Shown here: positions 49,037 through 59,830 of the stretch, one piece after another
Layout: each line of letters opens with the position of its first letter
Position numbering within the stretch: position 1 is the stretch's first letter
NCBI RefSeq assembly: GCF_024763615.1
Contig: NC_077223.1
Location: forward strand, 10,416,001-10,480,000
Source: Phlebotomus papatasi
Taxonomy: Eukaryota > Arthropoda > Insecta > Diptera > Psychodidae
DNA: 64,000 nt
Direction of reading: 5' to 3'
The notes under the pieces: generated by a model
The model's database searches: none
What the model saw: only the letters and a program-made list of their open reading frames with translations
Told to the model about the DNA's origin: nothing
Program-made: the position numbers and the translations under genes

Positions 49037-49440
49037 TCTAGCTCCGGTACACCTTTTAGATCAGGAAAATTTCATAAAATCCAAAATCAGGTCCCTTTTA
49101 ATATCAAACCTTTTGCATAAGTCCATCCTCCTCTTTCGCACTCTTCTTCTTCTTTTATGGCCTCTACACATTGGGAGCAATTTTTGTCAAAAATTGCTTT
49201 TTTGAAGGAAATTCCCTGCAGCGTTGTAGGGGGAAACGTCAAATTTCTGTCAAAAACGCAATTTTTGACGAAAATTGCTCCTAATGTGTAGACGCCTTTA
49301 AGCATCACAATAATTTCAATTTAGTTCAATCTAATTTTGAGAGCGAAAGTGTGAGACGAACATATGCTAAACGTTTGAGAATAAAAGGGATAGTGAATTT
49401 TGATTTCATGAAATCATCTTGATCTAAAAGGTGTCCCAGA
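49037..49440. repeat. Inverted repeat with a TIR element in its loop
   Basis: Left arm 49046-49140 (acaccttttagatcaggaaa, then gcataagt and ctctttcgcactc) pairs imperfectly with 49345-49440 (gtgagacgaacatatgc, then tgatctaaaaggtgtcc). The 138-bp element at 49159-49296 lies between the arms. Probably an older foldback element hit by a newer one. Confidence 0.55.
49159..49296 (-). mobile_element. GGCCTCTACACA TIR element, copy 2, inverted
   Basis: Reverse complement of copy 1 with one difference by my reading (aggagc for gggagc near one end). It lies in the loop of a larger inverted repeat (49037-49440). Confidence 0.78.
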
Positions 49441-50225
49441 GCCATAAGAATTAATTTAATATCATTAAAAAACTTCTTAGATTTTTTTAAATAAAATTTT
49501 ACCATTTGATTTTGTTCAAACCTAAATTCATTCAATGAAAAGACGTTAAGCGATAATTTATAATAAAATATTTGTTATCATATTATTTAATTAAAACTAC
49601 GTGACTAAACGTAAGACCTCCAGAAGCAATTGACAATGGATTATTTCAGAAGTTCTTTGGAAGAAATTTGTCAAGTCCGAACTTTTTATGTTGTGTTATT
49701 GCAAGAACAGATGAATCCTATGATTAGTATCTCTAATCTCTGTCTTGGCTTTTCTCGACCTTCCTGGGAACCAGACTTTGAGTGTCTGTGAGGTCAAAGA
49801 TGCCGCCAATCTGTGGGTGTTTTCCGATGCTGCAGGTTGTTTTGTGTGGCTGATTGCTGGTGTGATGATGTTTCCGTGTGGTTTTACAAATAGGAATGGC
49901 CATCAAAATATTTCGTCACCACATAAAATCGATAAATTATTGGTTACACTGTCGTGCAGAGCGACAAACAAGAAGTCCCATGGTGGGTTAAGGCACCAGA
50001 AAAAAAAGAAAGAAAAGATATGAAAAAGAAGACTAAAGTGGGAATAGTGTGTCTTTTTTCCTGGATCACGGGCGGCATTTGTTGGGATGAAAGAAAGAAA
50101 TGCGAAGAGACTATTCAAGGGGTAGCTCATATGGGGAAATCTATGGCAAGTAACTGAGAAATGTTTCGGCAAACTCAAAAAAACTTTAAAAAGATCTCGG
50201 AAATACGTGAAACTTTGAGAAAGTA

Positions 50226-51137
50226 CATAGAAAAAAAAATATTTCGTAAAATTCTTTATCAGTGTGAGGACTTACGACATGCTTGTAGATTGCATAAACT
50301 ACTAAAGAGTTTGTAAAAATTCGAACTTTTTCACAAACATTTTTTGAGAGTTAATCCGGTGTTCGTCGGGTGGGAGAGGAATAGCCCAGATAGTTCCTTA
50401 TAGTTTTTCACACTCGTAACCTGATCATTTCACAAGCATTTTTTTGTTTTTTTTTACAAACATTTCTTCGTAAATGTTTGCATACACAATGTTCGTAAAA
50501 TTTTGTCATTTTTCGTAAAATTTTTCTAGGCAAATATTTACGAACAAATGTTTATAAGAGAGCAAAATGTGCTTGTCAATTGATCATGTTACGGACAATT
50601 TCGGTGAAAAAGTACAAACTTTAACGAACTATTTTTGTAGATTAAACGATTTACAAACCTTTTATAAGTCCCAAATGAGAATTCACAAACCTATCCCGAG
50701 CGGCATTTGATATCCAAATAATGCATGTCTGAAATGTAACCAACATATTTTCAACGTAATTAAGCTATTACTAAAAAGTATAATGTATGAACATAATGGA
50801 GGTATATTATCTGAAAATTATGTTCGTTGAATGCCGAAAAAATAACTTAACTAAAAAATGTATAGAAAATATCGGTTATTTTCTATTAATATGAATAATA
50901 CAATTTATTTAATAAATTGCAGTTAATGTATTGGTATTTCTCCTTAAAAAATACGACTAATTGTTTTTAGATCCATAAACAAGAAATAATATGATCTATT
51001 TTTGAGTGAAAATGTGTAAATCTATGTCGAAAATATCGAAAGTCTATTTTCGTATAGATATCAGACATCTCTACTTATTTATAGCGATAAATGCTCATTG
51101 AGATTTACGAACAATTTTACGAAATATTTTTTCTGTG
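50226..51137. mobile_element. TIR element with CA[T/C]AGAAAAAA..ATATTTCGTAAAATT ends (912 bp)
   Basis: Left end catagaaaaaaaaatatttc, then gtaaaatt; right end aattttacgaaatattttttctgtg is its complement over about 28 bases. The interior repeats ttcgtaaaatttt and tttacgaacaa variants. The following base starts the LINE tail at 51141. Confidence 0.6.
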
Positions 51138-51140
51138 AGA

Positions 51141-51302
51141 AAGCGGTTCCACAGAAAAGCTATGCAAGCCATTCTTTGGTGGCGTCGACCTTGAGGCAGA
51201 CCTACGACAAGATTGCTGAATAAAATTTAAAATCTGGCCTTGGAGCGCGTTGGGATCGAACCTGAACATCTTGATAAACGGTTGAAAATGATGATGATGA
51301 AG
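51141..51302 (+). pseudogene. Non-LTR retrotransposon 3' end, copy 2, degraded
   Basis: Matches copy 1 at the DNA level (ccacagaaaagctatgcaag, then ggcgtcgacc and gatcgaacctgaa). It has an in-frame stop at the ccttgagg position and lacks the segment from the DR..W motif to the stop codon. The tail (acggttgaaaatgatgatga) ends in GAT repeats. It directly follows the TIR element ending at 51137. Confidence 0.7.
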
Positions 51303-52514
51303 ATTTTTTTTGTGAATAGAGAATACCCAAAAACCTTGAGAATGTTTATTCTAAGCCTGGGAACCTTTAAGTGGGTTTAAAGAAAAGCATTTTTTTAAGC
51401 TTTTCAAACTACTTGCGTTTTGCTGACGTGAATATGGCATGAATTTACCTAAATTCTCTAAGCCAAATTTTCGAAAAACTAAAGTAATAGAGAAGTAAGA
51501 GAGTCGTTAGGTATCAAGGCTAACTCAATAACGTTTAAAGAACGTTTTCATGACCTGATTTATATGTTGTAGTCAGAATTTGCTACTGGGGTATTCCCAG
51601 GCCTATCATGTCCTTAAGCAGGATACGTGAACCCAAAGAAACTTCGAGAATACGCGGAACACAAATAGTCTTAAAGAGGATTTATAAAACTCAAGAAACT
51701 AGAATTCCTTGTCAATGAAACATAAGAATGAGTGTCCCCTCGACAATACCTGGGAGATACTAGAACTATTTGGATGATGATGGTGCTGCTGCTTAATTCC
51801 TCCTTAAGAGTCTCCATAAATAATAGACAGATGACTCTATAATGTGTATTATTCGTGTCTTTCTTTCTCCGTTGGAATCAATGGAACTTCTTCGTGGCAT
51901 AAACAATAAGGTTTTATAGGTTTGACATTTTTGTGGCTAATTCTACCGCCGTCGTTTTCTTGGTCACAAAGAGACTGAGGATGGCAAGAAGATGCGACAA
52001 ACCGACAAATTGAGTTGTCAATTGGTGCTTCATCAATCCAGGATCACGTTTTTCAATTCCTAAAGCCATCACTTGAACCCAGCAACTTCCTCAATCATTC
52101 TATCTGAAGAGATGTCCAAAGAAGGACATAGAGAAAAAAGATGCGGTCCAGAGAATGTGTATATATCTGGAATTTTTGTAGACCGTTCCGTGTTTATGGG
52201 CACCTTGTAAAATTTATGATCTCGAGGGTGTCATTAAAATGCTGAGAAGTCAATAAAAGAGTTTTTTTTCTGTTGCAAATCGAAATTTATGGATCAATGC
52301 AAATTTTTGGCAGACGCTGAAAATCTCAACTCCATGGCTTTCCCATTGAGATGCTCCCATTTTACGATCCACATTATATCGATCGTGAAATGAGTGTTGT
52401 GTCGGCACAAGAAGGGCCCCCTTGATCCCAAAAACTAAACAAAAATGATGGACATTTTTAGTTGTCTTGTTGTTCTTTCAACGAATTTTTTTACGATCGT
52501 CTTTTGTTTGGCAG

Positions 52515-52785
52515 GTCTGGTTCCAGAATAAGCGGTCCAAGGAGAGACGCCTCAAGCAGTTGACGAGTATGGGACGTGGTCCTTTCTTTGGAGGAGCGCG
52601 CAAGATGCGCGGATTCCCCATGAACTTGTCTCCCGGAGGTCTCGATGATGTCCCACCGAATTTCCCCTACTTTGCCGGCGATGGAAAATTTGAATTTGGC
52701 TACGGCGGACCTCCTTTTCATCCACACGATGGACCATTCTTTCCTGGACATCCTGGACCAGGACCCATGCCATTTAATGCACCAG
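52515..52785 (+). CDS. Lim1: Lim1 exon: homeodomain residues 47-60 and Gly/Pro/Phe-rich tail
   Basis: The exon begins right after acceptor tttgtttggcag with VWFQNKRSKERRLK, homeodomain residues 47-60, containing the invariant W48, F49, N51 and R53, with Q50, which sets base preference. Position 52 is Lys, where vertebrate Lhx1/5 have Arg. It continues with KQLTSM and a Gly/Pro/Phe-rich region (GRGPFFGGARKMRGFPMN, then DGKFEFGYGGPPFHP and FFPGHPGPGPMPFNAPG). It ends in CCAG|gtgagt in phase 1, matching the next exon. Codons here are richer in G+C than the flanking intron, as expected for an exon. Minus-strand ORFs over this exon are antisense shadows. Confidence 0.96.
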
Positions 52786-52890
52786 GTGAGTCTATAAACT
52801 TTTTCTGCTGACCTTTCTTTAACTTGCTATGTTCAAAACAGTGACAAAACATCCGCTTTGAGAAACATTTGAACTCGTGACTTTAGTATA

Positions 52891-53143
52891 GGGTAAAGTG
52901 ATATAATTTGGAATTAGTGTTACAAGTTGGACAATTCGCCGGTACAAGTTGGACATGGCTTTTTTCTTGATAAATACAGTACAAAATTTGTTTTTAAGCA
53001 CAAGGAACCAAATTATAAAACTAAAGCATTAAAAATATATAAATAAAAATGAAGTACTAAATTTATCAAGACAAAAAGCCCTGTCCAAATTGTATCATTG
53101 ATTGTCCAACTTGTACCACTGTCCAACTTGAACCACTTTACCC
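52891..53143. mobile_element. TIR element (AGGGTAA family), copy 2
   Basis: Left end GGGTAAAGTGATATAATTTG, right end aaccactttaccc, both next to TA. The motif acaagttggaca and its complement tgtccaacttgt recur several times near both ends. Lies in the last Lim1 intron. Non-coding and MITE-like. Confidence 0.7.
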
Positions 53144-54492
53144 TACTTCTTTTAAAGAGTTCAAAAAAAAAAGTTTGTATACCGCTTTTTTGTTGAGAGT
53201 TTGTTAAAATTCCATTCTTTCGTAAATTTTACCATATTTCACTATAGGATAAAATGTGGTAATTTTGAACCATTTACAATTTGGGACACGTCTTTCGACT
53301 AAGCACTTTTTAAGTATTTACCCTAATGTCTGTAAAACATATTTTAAACTTTTCATATTTTTTTATTAGCTGTTCACTACACATCCTTTTACTTGAATCT
53401 TGCAGAAATACAAAGAAATTAAATGCAAATATCACTTCAAATGGAAAGTTCTTAAATCACGCGCAATTCTACTGTGAGAGAGAAATAGAGACACAAATAA
53501 CTCACTTGACAAACGTCTGGTGGCGCTGCGGTTGCAAAAAATCTCTGAAATGCGACAAAATATTTTCTTCTCTATTTTATCCTTATTAGCAGGTCATGTC
53601 CCTTCTTGTAATATGTACTTTTGCATTACTTATTAACCAAAATAGTGTTGTACAAAAGGGTTTTTCTCAAACCTATCCTGAATTTTGGGACAGCTCAAAA
53701 GAAGATGAGTCTTCAAGCTCAAAATTTCATCCCAATGTTTTTGTTGTAATATCAACAATTATTCATAATTAACCCAAATAACTGTAATCAACTAAATTAT
53801 TAAAAGGATTTTCTGGTTAAAACGACTTAACTCTAGGGAATTAAACAATTTTCACATTAAAAAACCTCTCGTTTTTCCTTCGTGAATTTTCGCGGCAATT
53901 CGAAGAATGCCAACAGGCACCACCTAATTCACTTCGGCTTTTCTTTTAGCTCAGGCCTGATAAGAGGATCGCATTCTTTATTCCAGTTTCCACTTTTTGC
54001 CATCAGATATCGCTACTGTCGTCGAAAATGCCGTAACTTAAGGACTTATTAAGTACTTATTTAAGACTTATTTTATGCATTTGTGCAAAGCGCTTTTTTT
54101 TAAGAGTATGGACAATGCTTTTAATTATAGCATTGCGCTAGTAATGGGCTACTTTGTTTTAGACGGGATCCTACTTTGTGTTAGCAAGGAAGGACAAGAA
54201 GATGAGGTGTCCCTGTATTTTGTATAAAACAATCTCAACGCAGGATTCTGAGCTAAAGTTATCACTAAACGAATCCTGAAATAATTGTAAATCATGAATT
54301 ACATTAAAAATTTTCTAATTGCTCTGTTTAAGTTTAAACGGTACACTTATCTAGGATATTCCAGGAAATTTTTTGAAAAAATTTTGAATTATAAAGTGGT
54401 TAATACACTTCAAAAAATTGGCAAAAGAACCGAAGGGCTCAGTGGGGGATTTCTAATTCGAACAGGACATTTCGAAACAAAATATCCTCCAT

Positions 54493-56331
54493 TTAACCCT
54501 TTAACGACGAGACAGTTTTCGCGGACTGAAAATCAGCAATAAAAATGAAACCAATGAACAAAACCAGTAAAAGATCTTATATCTGGGCTTCGAAAAGCCA
54601 ACAAAGTCTGATTTAATCTATTTCTTGACTCTACGAACGATAGGGACAAAAATAGTCTATAAATTTAAGTAATTTTTCTGGAAATCCTAATGAATGATAA
54701 TTTTCAATCTAATGACAAAAATTATGTTCGAGTATTGTAGTTTCTTTTCCATTCTTTTCCCAAAACGGTTTTGCTTAAAAAAATTGGAAGTATAGAAAAT
54801 ATTTAAAATTATTTTTCATCATGAGAATTTAAAAATTCGTCATTTTCTAGCTTAAAAATTTACTAGGGGAGACCGGGGAGGTTTGGGACACTTTTTCATG
54901 TTTTGACTTTGAGACACTATTCCAAAAAACCACGATAGTGTATTACAATTTTATGCAGTATATAGGATACTTATGGGTATTGACTTTATAAAAAGTACCC
55001 GATAAAACTTGGAAAACAAGTGAGTTTTCTTGGAGAAGATAAAACATTTAACGTGACGTTTTGTCCCAAATCTCCCCGATATGGGGCAGTATGGGACGCA
55101 AAAGGGGATGTTTGGGACACGTTTTTTCTCGCATAATTTGCATTACTGGAACACGTTAATTAATTCTAAATACCAGATTAAAAATATTTCTGATAGAAAT
55201 AAAAATGTTTCATCTTTTATTTACACTTAGAAATTAATATCAATTTTATTTGTACAGTAGAGTCATTTATTGTCAATCAATTATTTAAAGTATTTTCTTC
55301 TTATTTTCCATCCACTTTTCTTTTCTTCTTTTATTCTAAATATTGCAATCATGATTATCAAATTGCTCAGGCGAGTAGATTTTCTTGCAACTCTTAGTTT
55401 TGAACTCATTGACGGATTTCTGTTTGATTTTACAACAATTGCATTGTACTTGTTTATTCATTATTTCTCTGAATTAGCTCTCGCCTTGTCTTTTCTGGAG
55501 AATTTGTGAGAATTGTAGAGTAATACTATTCGAGAAATTTTCGAAAAAAATAGTTTTTATCAAGATTGGGCAAAGGTAGAATATCCTCTGGAGAAGAAAT
55601 TATTTATTCCCAAGACATTGATGGTTTAATTGTCTCTGTATTTAGAGACATCTGCTCTACTGGTAAAATTTTCCCAAGATGAAGATTTCCAGTGGAAACT
55701 GGGAATTACTCTCCATTTTGACAATAAAAAATTGCACGCCACCTACATTCTTGTCGAAAATCAACGTCGCATTCATTCCCTTTCAGGTGTCCCAAACATC
55801 CCCGCGAGTAGTTTTGGTATTTAAAACCTTTAAGTAAAAAACAAGAGTATATAATCTCTGAAACTTTTATAAAAATGTGTTCCCAGATTATACTGCTACC
55901 TAATGAGATAAGAAACTTTTGATTATATATCGCTGATATAAAATACAAAGAGCAAAGCTGAGAAATCAAAAAATACAATTTTTATCAATTTTTAAAAAAA
56001 ATATTCATAGAATTAAAACAATATAACTGAGGATATCCATTCTTTTAGTCAAGATACATCTTAATATTACCTACGATATAGTAATGGTTAAATCCCATTT
56101 ATTTCAAAAATTAATTGAAAAAATCGCCTTGTCCCACACTACCCCTGTCCCAAACCTCCCCGGTCTCCCCTATATAGCAAATAGCTGGAGACTTCCAAAA
56201 AATATCCTAAATTCCTTCAACCTTCTACTTTACAATTACGTACAAACATTAGGAAAAAATAACTTTTGGTAGTCAGGAAAAATTAGTTTCTTTATGGGAC
56301 ACCGGTGTACCAATCGTCCTTAAAGGGTTAA
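54493..56331. mobile_element. TTAA element with CCCTTTAA ends, interrupted by a family C element
   Basis: Begins ttaaccctttaacgacgag and ends cgtccttaaagggttaa, so TTAA lies at both edges. The family C element 54866-56170 is nested within. The remaining ~530 bp is non-coding and keeps the caccggtg motif seen in the shorter copies. Lies wholly in the last Lim1 intron. Confidence 0.7.
54866..56170. mobile_element. Family C TIR element, copy 3 (GGGGAGACCGGGGAGG)
   Basis: Ends GGGGAGACCGGGGAGGTTTG and caaacctccccggtctcccc, a perfect 20-bp inverted pair, with TA on both sides. 1305 bp. The inner phrase tttgggaca and its complement occur several times (54887, 55063 and 55113). No transposase ORF recognised. 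Confidence 0.8.
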
Positions 56332-56466
56332 TGGGCCCAAAGAACTAAAAGCGTATTGTGAAACTTTTATTTAACTTTTCGGCTTTTTGAACATGGTAAT
56401 AATTTTGCTACAATGCTCCTAGCCAATAATTTTGATCAGATCTCACCAAAGTTTTTCATCCTTTAG

Positions 56467-56726
56467 GCGGCCCCATGGATCATGCGGGTCCCATTCCCAT
56501 GGTGTCGGAGTTTGCGGGTATGACGCCTGATTCGGGCTTCATGAGCCAACCGACGGGTCCACCGGGCGGCAATGGCGGTGCTGGGGGACCTGGCGGTGGC
56601 CCAGGAGGTGGTGCTGGAGGTGGTGGAGATATGCTAGGTGGCCCTCGAGGTGGATCCCCAGAGTTTCTGAGTGCTGGGAATTTTTCTGAGCCGCAGAACA
56701 TGCAGAATGAGCAGCTGGTGTGGTAA
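56467..56726 (+). CDS. Lim1: Lim1 last coding exon: C-terminal tail and stop
   Basis: The exon follows acceptor atcctttag; its first two bases complete a Gly codon with the last base of the previous exon. It encodes 85 residues after that codon: MDHAGPIPMVSEFAGMTPDS, a Gly-rich tract (56567-56639), then SPEFLSAGNFSEPQNMQ and NEQLVW before TAA at 56724-56726. A Val-Trp C-terminus is also seen in vertebrate Lhx1/5 proteins as recalled, which supports this being the true end. The Gly tract is GGN-codon repeat DNA and is likely to vary in length between alleles or species. The 161-residue minus-strand ORF over this exon (56480-56965) is antisense to the Gly/Pro-coding DNA and is not a separate gene. 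Confidence 0.95.
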
Positions 56727-57250
56727 AATGAGGCATCCCGCCGCCTCCTGATCTCCATGATCGCCTGGACGACACCCTGGATTCGGACGTGGCGTGAGTG
56801 ACTGTGGGAGCCTATCCCACTCGAGGAGGCTTGGCGAATTCCTTCACCTCTTCCCGGACTCGTGAGTGAAACTTTTAATTCAATTCCATTTTGAAGCAAA
56901 ATCAAAAGAAAAAATCCTTTAGCTTCGAGGGATTGAAAAGTGCGATTGGAAAGTGTGTGATGCATTTAAGAAAGATCCGGAAAGAAAGGACAATTTAAAA
57001 GACAATTTTAAGCGCGGGAGTGTTTGAAAAATTCCTCAAAGAAATGCATTTTTCAAAAAAAAAGAAAGAGGTTTTTGTTAGAGAAGAAAAATCATGGATG
57101 AAAGAGAAAATTTTGTTCCCTTTCATCCCTAGAATGCTTCATGATATTCAACATTTTCGTTACAAATAATTTGTAATAAAGAAAAGAGATAAAGAAAAAC
57201 GTGGTAGTTTAATAAAATTACATAGGTGTAAAATAATTGTGTAAATAAAT
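56727..57250 (+). other. Lim1: Lim1 3' UTR (end approximate)
   Basis: Sequence after the Lim1 stop codon. Canonical AATAAA hexamers lie at 57175-57180, 57211-57216 and 57244-57249, so cleavage within a few tens of bases of one of these is likely. The right edge given is a guess from these signals. No other ORF is credible here. Confidence 0.55.
57175..57249 (+). promoter_or_regulatory. Cluster of three poly(A) signal hexamers
   Basis: AATAAA occurs at 57175, 57211 and 57244, about 450-520 bases after the Lim1 stop codon. Further A-rich sequence with T-rich patches follows. In an AT-rich genome such hexamers arise by chance, so only position relative to the stop supports the call. Confidence 0.45.
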
Positions 57251-58948
57251 GTAAGAGACTCTCCAAAAGTAGGATGAGAAAATGAAGACATCTCTAAGTT
57301 TATCTTCAAGTGAACACTAATATATCTATTTTAGCTCAAAGAGATGGACATTTTCTTTTGGAAGATCGTGAATGGAACCTGTATAAAAAAAAACCTATAA
57401 ATTGAGAAATAATCCAGAGAGGCAAAAAGAATTCTTCACAGAGAATTCTCACAAATTGAAGAAAAAAAATATCACGGAAAATCTTCTAAAAAAAAAAAAA
57501 AGAAAATAGACTTAAGATGAAGAAAAATCATTTAATCTACTGCATTTTCTTCCTGTTAATCTAATGGAACAAAAAGAAACATAGAATCACAAGAAAAAAT
57601 CTGATAATTTGATGGAAAAAAAATCATAGTCTAAGAGACACACACTATAATTAAAATGCGTCTGAAATCCATTGCAAAATGAAAGAAGAGAAACAAATAA
57701 CACAAAAAGAAGAATCACACGAGAAAATAAAAAAAAAATCAGAAAATTGAGTAAAATGCATTTTTCTTGGTCATCGAAGTTTGTTGTGTAACTGCGGTTA
57801 ATGCGTTTTTTGTGAGCATCAATCTGCATGTGATTAATGGCGTTCCATGTGACATTTTTCAGCCCTCGTAAATTTGCTTTCATAAGGGCAATTTGAATTT
57901 TTTTCTGACTTCAATGCGTGTCAAGGGAGCTTCGCTCTAGAGGTAAGTGATGTACATATTGTTTTAAATATTCTAAGTTGATTGAACTAGTAAGCAGTAA
58001 GCGCTTTAGAATCAAACAATAGCAAAGCTAGGGTTATTTTAAGCTTAGATTTTTTGGAAACACCCCACTGTGCAATGAATCACTAAGTTTTTGAAAATTT
58101 GCCCCTAGTTTGGTTCGTTTCTTGGATAGAATGTATTTGCTAATTGTTATAATCTCTCTAAGTTTCCCAGCTAAAATATGGAACGCATCCACTTACTTTA
58201 ACACTTTAAAAAAATTCCTAACCCAGCGAGCACAGATAGCTGAAAAGAGCAACGTTTTCTCGGCATATTTTTGCTGAGTCGGTCAGCAGTTCTCGAACAA
58301 AAAGTGCTAACCAAATATATGGAAATGGCACTGCCTTACAAATTTCGTTTTAAGGTTAGTTCTGCAGAAAATTAGTTTTTATTTTGAAAACGTTTCTATA
58401 TGGAGTGATGTGATCCTGGCGGTTTGTGCCGCAAATATACCTGACACAATGATTAAATAAAACCGTCAAGCGACGAATTGTGTCATTATCCGCCGCAAAA
58501 AATAGCTCTGCTCCATGATTAAAAAAATGGTAGAAGAAGCGCTCGGGCGAGGATCAAACGAATGTCATAGAGCGTTATGTCCCGGAAACGTCTCAGAGTA
58601 TACAGAGAATAGTTGACCTTTCGACAAATAAAAGTAGCTTGATCAGACCAATAGAGAGTTGTATTGAATATTATACCTAGGTTATTGACCGGAAAATAGA
58701 ATCGAGTAAAGGATGGAATCGCTTCAGGTTCAGGGTGACCTTTTCAATGAACCCAAACATGATACCATTTTCCGTTGAGAAATACGCTCTTTAGAGCCTT
58801 TTTAATCTTTGACTAGGAAAAACTGTTGTTAGGGATGATTTAACCATTATTTTCGTATATGGACGAAATGTCCGCCTGGGTAATTTCTAAAACATTATGC
58901 AAAAATAAAAAGAAATCGCACAACGTGTTTTCGAGCAATCCCTAAATA

Positions 58949-59223
58949 CACTGGTAAAAATGAAAGGGTCACCGATGATCCGTTGAAAGGGTCACTGCTT
59001 TGACACCTATTTATCTCCGGAATAAACGAATAAAAGCAATGAAAAAGTCTTGGTGTTCGCTCAGATGAGAGAAATACGATAAGAGTAATAAATTTACGAT
59101 AAAACATAATCTATCGTGATATGCATACAAAATTTCAAAAGATTCAAGTGAACCTTTCAAAGAACCAAATATGATCCATTTTTGTTGAAAAGGGTCAATT
59201 TGACCATTTTATTTTTACCAGTG
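58949..59223. mobile_element. CACTGGTAAAAATG TIR element (275 bp)
   Basis: Ends CACTGGTAAAAATGAAAGGG and ccattttatttttaccagtg with TA on both sides. The phrase aagggtca occurs repeatedly near both ends. Lies downstream of Lim1. Confidence 0.7.
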
Positions 59224-59604
59224 TACATGATTTTCAAGGGATGGAGAAAAATGAGGCAGGTTAATGGTCCCAGGGCTAACTTATGGAGGGGTCACCCTAA
59301 GAGCCCAAGTCTCTATGTGTAACTGTTTGGGCTCTAGGCATGGTAACGGTTGGAAGCACAGACATCAAAAACTCGAAACATCAGATTTCCAAAATTAGTT
59401 AAGTTTAACTTAATTAAAGCTTAGGATATGTTAATTTTCCATTGTGAGCTCCACATAATGCTCTCTATGCGGACGTGGAGTTCGAAGAGTAAAAGGCAGT
59501 ATGCTTGATCAATTGGCCTGAAGTGTTACTCATATAATACAGAAGTTTTTTGAAGATATTTTTCATAACTTTTTTATAAAAATGAACTGAGAATGGAATA
59601 ACCT

Positions 59605-59830
59605 AATTCCGGAGGCAGCCAAAATCCCGAAAGCCAAAATTCCGATGCCAAAATCTCGAATTTTCGAAATCTTGAAAAGGGTGAAATTATATGGAAGATA
59701 ATGTGTAGAAAAATTTCCCAAGACACGGAAAATTTCCTTTTGCCTCCAGCAAGCACGGGTACAATCGTGGGAGTAGATATGACACTTTCAAGTTTTCGAT
59801 ATTTTGGTTTTCGGGATTTTGACCGTGACC
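59605..59830. mobile_element. Family K element, copy 3
   Basis: Left end cggaggcagccaaaatcccg; right end tattttggttttcgggattt then tgaccgtga. The centre (aatttcccaagacacggaaa) is the reverse complement of the centres of copies 1 and 2, so it lies in the opposite orientation. Confidence 0.65.

Larger units (their letters stand above)
22876..52514 (+). other. Lim1 intron of 29.6 kb inside the homeobox
   Basis: Runs from gtgagt after codon 46 of the homeodomain to tttggcag before codon 47. It contains most of the TIR elements listed separately, a LINE reverse-transcriptase remnant, LINE tails and a partial SINE. Stretches with no recognised feature include 22876-23904, 24323-26289, 27291-28461, 29236-30189, 30527-32638, 35069-36978, 39326-40609, 41309-43523, 46244-49036 and 49441-50225. 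Any of these could hold enhancers, but the sequence alone does not show it. Confidence 0.9.
52786..56466 (+). other. Lim1 intron (3.7 kb), mostly transposon
   Basis: Bounded by gtgagt and tttag. Contains a 253-bp TIR element (52891-53143) and a TTAA element (54493-56331) that itself carries a 1.3-kb TA-target element. Nothing was recognised in 53144-54492. Confidence 0.88.
21794..56726 (+). other. Lim1: Lim1 (Lhx1/5-class LIM-homeobox) gene, 3' half, four exons and three introns
   Basis: Four exons join in phase to give about 312 residues: linker (1-90), homeodomain (91-150), Gly/Pro-rich C-terminal tail (151-312). The homeodomain start RRGPRTTIKAKQLE and the recognition helix VIQVWFQNKRSKERR are the signature of the Lim1/Lhx1/Lhx5 subfamily, not of Lim3, apterous, islet, arrowhead or Lmx. 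Family knowledge: these are nuclear DNA-binding regulators with two N-terminal LIM domains, acting in head, appendage and neural patterning. Introns are 675 bp, 29.6 kb and 3.7 kb. The LIM-domain exons are not visible and are inferred to lie left of the window, so the gene is incomplete here. The subfamily call is very secure; exon 1 of the visible set is the least certain because its sequence is low-complexity linker. Confidence 0.93.

Noticed and set aside
56480..56965. 161-codon minus-strand ORF, the longest in the window
   Set aside because: It is antisense to the Lim1 last exon; its Pro-rich stretch is the complement of the Gly-codon run. No independent support.
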